Assembly: GCA_947072805.1 (NCBI GenBank)
Contig: CAMTJK010000093.1
Span: 1 to 11,658 of the forward strand
Direction: 5' to 3'
Length of the DNA: 11,658 nucleotides
Origin: an uncultured Prevotella sp.
Lineage (GTDB): Bacteria > Bacteroidota > Bacteroidia > Bacteroidales > Bacteroidaceae
The notes beneath the pieces were generated by a model that was not told the origin of the DNA, searched no databases, and worked only from the letters and a program-made list of their open reading frames with translations. Positions 8,009-11,658 of this stretch are shown here, one piece after another; the first letter of the stretch is position 1, and each line of letters begins with the position of its first letter. Made by a program: the position numbers and the translations under genes.

Positions 8009-8059
8009 AAAAACGTCCCCAAAGTGCTGATCTGTACAGACCTTAATGTCGCACCCTAA
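8009..8059 (+). pseudogene. Leftover C-terminal coding remnant after the gpF-like stop
   Basis: Directly after the TAA at 8006-8008, and in the same frame, the sequence reads KNVPKVLICTDLNVAP before a TAA at 8057-8059. A hydrophobic beta-strand-like run (VLICTDLN) right before a stop looks like the end of a protein rather than spacer. I infer it is the old C-terminus of the gpF-like protein, displaced when the nuclease-like tail was acquired. It is short, so chance is possible. Confidence 0.35.
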
Positions 8060-8105
8060 GGACACTGTAAAGGTAAGTATTATTTTTCAAATAACAATCA
8101 AAACA

Positions 8106-8345
8106 ATGAAGAAAATTATCATCGCTTACAAAAACTGGCTCTTCAACATCCGAAAGAAGCAAGCCATCAAGCAGGCTCAACAGCTCGCAAACGAGCAACG
8201 CCGCAAGTTCTTAGTGCTCAACTTCAAGGGCAAACCAACTGTTGTTTCCATGAAGCAGATCAAGTTTTGGATAAGCACAAAGCAGGTCAACAAAAGCGCT
8301 GACTACTTCCGCGAAATGGCGCTCTACACCGCCATGCCCAAATAG
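8106..8345 (+). CDS. Small basic hypothetical phage protein
   Basis: The product has 79 residues from ATG 8106 (MKKIIIAYKN) to TAG 8343-8345. An in-frame ATG at 8046 would add 20 residues, but that extension overlaps the leftover C-terminal remnant, and MKKIII after an A-rich leader is the more natural start. The protein is strongly basic (many Lys, plus Arg and Gln), with a predicted helical first half and a FLVLNFKGKPTVVSMKQIKFW core that may form a small beta unit. I recognise no family. It sits between the gpF-like and gpG-like genes in the same orientation, so it is probably a phage morphogenesis accessory or nucleic-acid-binding protein; the role is unknown. Confidence 0.65.
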   Translation: MKKIIIAYKNWLFNIRKKQAIKQAQQLANEQRRKFLVLNFKGKPTVVSMKQIKFWISTKQVNKSADYFREMALYTAMPK

Positions 8346-8353
8346 CTACTGTG

Positions 8354-8373
8354 CCCTGCGGTTTTCCGCAGGG
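8354..8373 (+). promoter_or_regulatory. Perfect hairpin ahead of the gpG-like gene
   Basis: CCCTGCGG (8354-8361) and CCGCAGGG (8366-8373) form a perfect 8-bp stem with a TTTT loop. It starts 8 bases after the stop of the small basic protein and ends 19 bases before the gpG-like ATG. Only TTC follows it, so it is not a standard intrinsic terminator. It could stabilise an mRNA end, be a processing site or tune translation of the next gene. Confidence 0.5.
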
Positions 8374-8392
8374 TTCAAATACCCCTGTAACT

Positions 8393-9010
8393 ATGGATGC
8401 AAACGACATTGAAAAGCTGGTTAAGAAAGCCAAAGATGACATCTTGAAGGAAGTCAACGACGATCTTCCGCGCAAGGTGGGTGTCATTGCAGTCAACCAC
8501 TTCAAGCAGAACTTTCGTGATAGTGGCTGGCTCGACAATGGCCTGCACCCTTGGAAACGTACCCGTCGCCAGGACTCCAACTCTCCAGATGCGAAGTGCG
8601 GACCGCTTACGTCCCCTCGGAAACACATGATGAGTTCTATACAGGCAGAAACGGCTCCTGGGCAAGTCACCATCGAGAACCCTGTGCCGTATGCTGCCAT
8701 CCACAATGACGGGGGCGACATCACTACACATCCAACTGTCACCGACAGGATGCGGAAGTATGCCTGGCACATGGTCTATTCTCTCGCAGGTATCAAGGAC
8801 GAGGAAAAGCTGCCAAAGGAACTAGAGGCTGAGGCTGGTATGTGGAAGGGGCTTGCGCTCACCAAGAAAAGCAGCATCACCGTCCATGCACACATACCAA
8901 AACGCCAGTTCATGGGCGACTCTGCGGAACTGCGCGTGAAAGTGAACAAACTCATTCAAGACTCAATTCAGAAAATAAAAGATGGAATCATTGCTTTATC
9001 AGCTCATTAA
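8393..9010 (+). CDS. Mu gpG-like virion morphogenesis (tail completion) protein
   Basis: From ATG 8393 (MDANDIEKLV) the product is 205 residues. It belongs to the phage virion morphogenesis family that includes Mu gpG and P2 gpS, which act in head-tail joining. Family features are the N-terminal helix with FKQNFRDSGW, the DNGLHPWKRTRR segment, SPRKHMMSSI, and the VTIENPVPYAAIHNDGG segment (the YA.IH..GG signature), ending in an IPKRQFMGDS element. The frame is open upstream to 8351, but those codons cross the hairpin and lack a better start. The gp37-like gene begins inside its last 29 bases, so the two are probably translationally coupled. Intact, no oddities. Confidence 0.88.
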   Translation: MDANDIEKLVKKAKDDILKEVNDDLPRKVGVIAVNHFKQNFRDSGWLDNGLHPWKRTRRQDSNSPDAKCGPLTSPRKHMMSSIQAETAPGQVTIENPVPYAAIHNDGGDITTHPTVTDRMRKYAWHMVYSLAGIKDEEKLPKELEAEAGMWKGLALTKKSSITVHAHIPKRQFMGDSAELRVKVNKLIQDSIQKIKDGIIALSAH

Positions 9011-9272
9011 CCATATCAAGGATGGGATGCCTTCACTCTCCCTGGTTGATGAAGACTACGGACAACTGGAGGCTATCGACAAAGAGGACATGGACACTTA
9101 CCCTGTCACGTTCCCCTGCGTACTCATCCTTGCACACAGAAAAATAGCAGCCAACCGACTGGCGATTGACTGCATATATGCGTTATCCAAAGAGGAACTG
9201 TCCAAGGTGGACAGAGAATTAGAGGGGATTGCAATGGTATTGCCAAGGCAAAGCAAAGGTATTCACATATGA
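8982..9272 (+). CDS. Mu gp37-like phage protein with an atypical C-terminal half
   Basis: Ninety-six residues from ATG 8982, overlapping the gpG-like gene by 29 bases. The first half (MESLLYQLINHIKDGMPSL, then VDEDYGQLEA and YPVTFPCVLI) resembles the N-terminus of gp37-type proteins found after gpG in Mu-like phages of Bacteroidota. From about residue 50 (base 9130) the sequence no longer looks like that family: it is shorter and ends in a Lys/Glu-rich segment, then MVLPRQSKGIHI. I infer that the original C-terminus was lost and replaced at the right edge of the phage block. The function of the remaining protein is doubtful. The minus-strand macro-domain gene ends 26 bases further on; that gap shows no terminator. 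Confidence 0.7.
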   Translation: MESLLYQLINHIKDGMPSLSLVDEDYGQLEAIDKEDMDTYPVTFPCVLILAHRKIAANRLAIDCIYALSKEELSKVDRELEGIAMVLPRQSKGIHI

Positions 9273-9298
9273 GCTTACTTTATAGTTTTACTGGACTA

Positions 9299-9697
9299 CT
9301 ATTTTTGAATAATCTCTACAAACTCTTTCGGTAAAATGATGTTTGTAATATCTATCGCTCCTTTGAAAAGAGGCGCAATATCATTATCACAGAAACCTGC
9401 TATACCGCAACCAATGCGGGTGACGAGAAATGTAAGTCGTTCATGTTCCTTAGCAAATAGGATGAAGTCATCTACATAAGGTTTGATGGTAGTAACTCCT
9501 CCCTGCATGGTTGGGATAGCATAACTCTGTCCATGTAATCCTACACCTTTGCCCCATTCTGCGCCAAAAGCATGAAACGCTACTCGTGCAGCACCACCTC
9601 CATGTGCTCCAGCCAGATTGCTGCCAAAAACAAATATCTCATTTTCTTTCAATTCCGAAATTCTTTCAGGGGTAAATCTTCTGTTGTACATATACAT
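9299..9697 (-). CDS. Macro-domain-like protein, phage A1S_2505-like type
   Basis: The product has 132 residues from ATG 9695-9697 (an ATG at 9689-9691 is nearly as good). It shows the compact macro-domain pattern: FVFGSNLAGAHGGGAA (F22 to A37, glycine-rich ligand loop), YAIPTM, and LVTRIGCGIAGF, the second phosphate-binding loop. Proteins of this type are common in Bacteroidota chromosomes and phages and are expected to bind ADP-ribose or a related nucleotide; whether this one hydrolyses anything is unknown. A TTG at 9730 would lengthen it into the upstream gene and is unlikely. It is the last gene of the minus-strand cluster, 13 bases after the GIY-YIG gene, and may work with the NUDIX-type regulator at the head of the cluster. 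Confidence 0.85.
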   Translation of the reverse strand: MYMYNRRFTPERISELKENEIFVFGSNLAGAHGGGAARVAFHAFGAEWGKGVGLHGQSYAIPTMQGGVTTIKPYVDDFILFAKEHERLTFLVTRIGCGIAGFCDNDIAPLFKGAIDITNIILPKEFVEIIQK

Positions 9698-9710
9698 AAT
9701 GGTTGAATTA

Positions 9711-10613
9711 TCAGTTGTTGCAATAGCCAAATCTCTTAACTCCCAGTTTATCTTTCCACATTGTTTCTCGTTCTATGGCATCATGGGCAGAAATGTCTAA
9801 TTGCAGAGTTTCTAGAATAGACCATTTCAAATTGGTTTTGCAATAATCTTCTCCTTTCTTCTCCAGATCCAAATCTCCACCATGCCCTGTTTTAGCGTAT
9901 TCGCTCCATCTTCCCCAGATGCCTTTTGTATTGTAGGTAGAGCCAACATATTGTTTGCCATTAGCTGTATCCAATATACAATATATGCAGTTCTTGGCCT
10001 TTAGAACTGACACCCAATCAGGATGTTGAACGACCAGCTGCAATTGGGCATGATTCAGATTTACCTCCAAATATGATTTAAACAATGGTGCTTTGCCTTG
10101 TTCCTGTACGAAATCTTCAATTCGTGCTTGCTTTTCTTTATCGTAATACTGATGCCAGGAATTGGCAGGAGTAGCCCAGTCTATTACAATTCTTTTTTCC
10201 AGGTGTTCAAATGCCGTAACTCGTTCCAAATCCAAAATTACTTCGTCCTTTACTCTTGGATTGTCTCTTTTCCCGTTTATCTTATACACTCCAACGAATC
10301 TTGCAGTTGTACCTTTTTCCCCAATAAAAGAAACAAGGTATTTAATGTTTCTCATATTACGGGCTAACTGCTCGCTTTGGTATTGTAAAAAGAGATCTTT
10401 GCGATACACGTAAAGAGCGTATATACTTGTAATGTTGGTTGGGAACGAATTACCATTGATAAACAGCTTTGTTTGCTCTTCCTCCTTGCCCAGTATCGTA
10501 CGGCTATCCGCATGGCGAAGCATTTTCTTTTGTTTTTCACTGGTGTTGTCAAATTCGCTGTCAATTCCTTTTAGCAACTCTTGAATGGTTGCAATATAAT
10601 CCTTTTTTTCCAT
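9711..10613 (-). CDS. GIY-YIG nuclease-domain protein with a long N-terminal region
   Basis: This is 300 residues from ATG 10611-10613. The C-terminal third is a GIY-YIG endonuclease fold: IYCI (Y211), KQYVGS (Y222, G224), the arginine of GRW (R235), and the glutamate of AIERETMWK (E281 or E283), so the expected catalytic residues appear to be present. Residues 1-200 have no signature I can name; they show a likely beta-rich unit (SIYALYVYRKDLF; KYLVSFIGEKGTTARFVGVYKI) and a second helical part. This may be a DNA- or partner-recognition module. The domain order (recognition part first, nuclease last) differs from intron homing enzymes, where GIY-YIG is N-terminal. It is flanked closely by the YopX-like gene (27 bases upstream) and the macro-domain gene (13 bases downstream). 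Cell target unknown; restriction, repair and mobile-element roles are all possible. Confidence 0.85.
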   Translation of the reverse strand: MEKKDYIATIQELLKGIDSEFDNTSEKQKKMLRHADSRTILGKEEEQTKLFINGNSFPTNITSIYALYVYRKDLFLQYQSEQLARNMRNIKYLVSFIGEKGTTARFVGVYKINGKRDNPRVKDEVILDLERVTAFEHLEKRIVIDWATPANSWHQYYDKEKQARIEDFVQEQGKAPLFKSYLEVNLNHAQLQLVVQHPDWVSVLKAKNCIYCILDTANGKQYVGSTYNTKGIWGRWSEYAKTGHGGDLDLEKKGEDYCKTNLKWSILETLQLDISAHDAIERETMWKDKLGVKRFGYCNN

Positions 10614-10640
10614 AATATAATAATGTGATTTTGTTTGTCA

Positions 10641-11369
10641 TTATCTCCAGTTAAATTCTGCACCTAATATCTCCAGCCCATGATATTTCCATGGTTCTTG
10701 GTCGAAATTAGGTGTATATCTCGACATAAGTACTTTCTCTGCATGCTCTTTATTGGTATCATGCCATCCATTGAAGTCTTGTACTTTCTGGTTCATATCT
10801 TCGACCTCAAAATTTGAATCCAGCTGAAAATAAGTAGTTCCAATGCGTGTGAGACGCATATCTGCCCTGCCAACACAATCATCAAGAGAGAGTGAGTGAT
10901 TGTCGAGAACGAAACAATATCTCATTTCCTCATGCTCAAAATAAGGGAAGTACCCCAGTGCCAACTGGGTCTCACTATTTCCTTCTTTTATCTCTATCAC
11001 ATCACCTACAAAGATATGTTCGCCATTGCTGTCAACATAGTTGGTATCTGCACCAGCATATAAAAAGCGGCAAGCGTATCCCTGTCTTGTACATTTCTCG
11101 TTAAATATGCCATCAACAACATCTTTACTGTGGTCTTTTGCAAATTCCTCTTCCTGCCTCCATACATACAAATCGTCAGAAAAGAAGAAAAAGTCACCAA
11201 ACTCTGCATAACCAAATTTTCCTTTGTCCTCAACATACCTAATTCGGATTTTCGGCATACAACTTGGTCTATTGCCATAACATAGTTCCTGATGATAATG
11301 ATTGCATAGAAATTTCAGGCGCGCACTTGTAATTACTGTCGAAGGAGTAAGCTTGAATCTATTGTCCAT
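10641..11369 (-). CDS. YopX-like protein
   Basis: This is 242 residues from ATG 11367-11369. The segment VDSNGEHIFVGDVIEI (V112 to I127) matches the most recognisable part of YopX-family proteins (phage SPbeta YopX; 'D.nG..I..GDiv.i'), which are common in phages and conjugative elements and have no firmly known function. The N-terminal 100 residues and the C-terminal 70, including WHDTNKEHAEKVLMSRYTP, are not part of what I recognise, so the protein is longer than a typical YopX of about 120-150 residues. Several Cys and Phe/Tyr-rich strands (FGDFFFFSDDLYVW) suggest a compact beta-rich fold. It is 17 bases after the NUDIX-type gene and 27 before the GIY-YIG gene. A phage or mobile-element origin is inferred. 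Confidence 0.6.
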   Translation of the reverse strand: MDNRFKLTPSTVITSARLKFLCNHYHQELCYGNRPSCMPKIRIRYVEDKGKFGYAEFGDFFFFSDDLYVWRQEEEFAKDHSKDVVDGIFNEKCTRQGYACRFLYAGADTNYVDSNGEHIFVGDVIEIKEGNSETQLALGYFPYFEHEEMRYCFVLDNHSLSLDDCVGRADMRLTRIGTTYFQLDSNFEVEDMNQKVQDFNGWHDTNKEHAEKVLMSRYTPNFDQEPWKYHGLEILGAEFNWR

Positions 11370-11386
11370 AGTGGTAATATTTTAAG

Positions 11387-11658
11387 TTAAAATTCCAATC
11401 TGAATCCCTTTTGCTTCAGTTCCTCATATTTCGCCTTGTTGAAGCGGAAGAGGAAGGCTTCTTTCTTCTGCGATGGATTGACCGTCTCATCCATTTGTTC
11501 CAGCATTTCCAGCCGCTTCATCTTGTTGTAGAAGTTACGGCGGTCGAATCGCACGTCCAGTATGGCCTCGTAGAGGTTCTGCAATTCCTTGATGGTAAAC
11601 TCTTCGGGTAACAGTTCAAAGCCAATGGGTTCAAAGTGTATCTGCTGACGCAATGCCT
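11387..11658 (-). CDS. NUDIX/NrtR-type regulator, C-terminal part (runs off the edge)
   Basis: Only the last 90 or so residues are in the window; the frame continues past 11658 without a start. An apparent start at 11653 is a TTG inside the gene, because the residues before it (AL) continue the family motif ALRQQIHFEPIGFELLP. The visible part is the winged-helix DNA-binding domain found after a NUDIX domain in NrtR-like regulators: FTIKELQNLYEAIL, DRRNFYNKMKRL, then a basic end (KAKYEELKQKGF). In this family the NUDIX part usually senses ADP-ribose or a sugar phosphate; Bacteroidota members include the pentose regulator AraR and NAD-related regulators. Which one this is cannot be decided from the C-terminus. 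It would be the first visible gene of the minus-strand cluster and may control it. Confidence 0.8.
   Translation of the reverse strand, partial: ALRQQIHFEPIGFELLPEEFTIKELQNLYEAILDVRFDRRNFYNKMKRLEMLEQMDETVNPSQKKEAFLFRFNKAKYEELKQKGFRLEF

Noticed and set aside
8046..8105. Longer form of the small basic protein from ATG 8046
   Set aside because: The extension overlaps the in-frame gpF remnant and does not look like the rest of the protein; ATG 8106 with MKKIII is more plausible.
5051..9297. GGACT at 5051-5055 and 9293-9297 flanking the phage block, like a 5-base Mu target duplication
   Set aside because: A 5-base match is expected by chance, one copy is part of the terminator stem, and the phage block starts and ends inside genes rather than at phage ends.
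9698..9730. Longer macro-domain protein starting at TTG 9730
   Set aside because: It would overlap the end of the GIY-YIG gene, and the added residues do not look like protein of this family; ATGs at 9695 or 9689 fit better.

Overview
The window looks like a chromosomal segment of a gut or oral Bacteroidota species, most likely a Prevotella/Segatella or Bacteroides relative. Three things point there: a eukaryote-type (GT3) glycogen synthase paired with a DUF3417-containing alpha-glucan phosphorylase, two promoter -7 elements of the Bacteroidota type (TAACTTTG), and a NUDIX/winged-helix regulator of the kind common in this phylum. The species assignment is inference.

Region 1 (1-5060) is host backbone. 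A short tail of an open frame (to 124) and an AT-rich spacer are followed by a small secreted hypothetical protein on the minus strand (180-614). A 114-base divergent promoter region then leads into a two-gene glycogen operon: GT3 glycogen synthase (729-2411) and GT35 phosphorylase (2433-5003). The operon closes with a strong intrinsic terminator (5024-5060).

Region 2 (5061-9272) is richer in GC and is a block of Mu-like phage morphogenesis genes on the plus strand. It starts abruptly, directly after the host terminator, inside a gp36/DUF1320-type gene that lacks its N-terminal part. It continues with a DUF935 portal protein, a Mu gpF-like minor head protein with a nuclease-like C-terminal domain, a small basic protein, a Mu gpG-type virion morphogenesis protein, and a gp37-type protein whose C-terminal half looks replaced. 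No transposase, terminase, protease, major capsid or tail gene is in view, so this is a fragment of a prophage, a remnant, or possibly an assembly join.

Region 3 (9299-11658) is a tightly packed minus-strand cluster that converges on the phage block. In transcription order it holds the C-terminal part of a NUDIX/NrtR-type regulator (running off the window edge), a YopX-like protein, a GIY-YIG nuclease with a long unassigned N-terminal region, and a phage-type macro-domain protein. The gaps of 13 to 27 bases suggest one transcript, possibly with an ADP-ribose or NAD theme.

The most striking signal is at 6617-6700. The gpF-like frame has no ATG, GTG or TTG until 6869, although it reads as protein from just after the portal stop. 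It overlaps the end of the portal gene, and inside the overlap lie a T_TTT_TTC heptamer, a 6-base spacer and a GC-rich hairpin. This is the layout of a programmed -1 ribosomal frameshift that would make a portal-gpF fusion of about 886 residues. The nuclease-like tail of the gpF protein sits in DNA of clearly lower GC, and is followed, beyond its stop, by what looks like a leftover C-terminus in the same frame.
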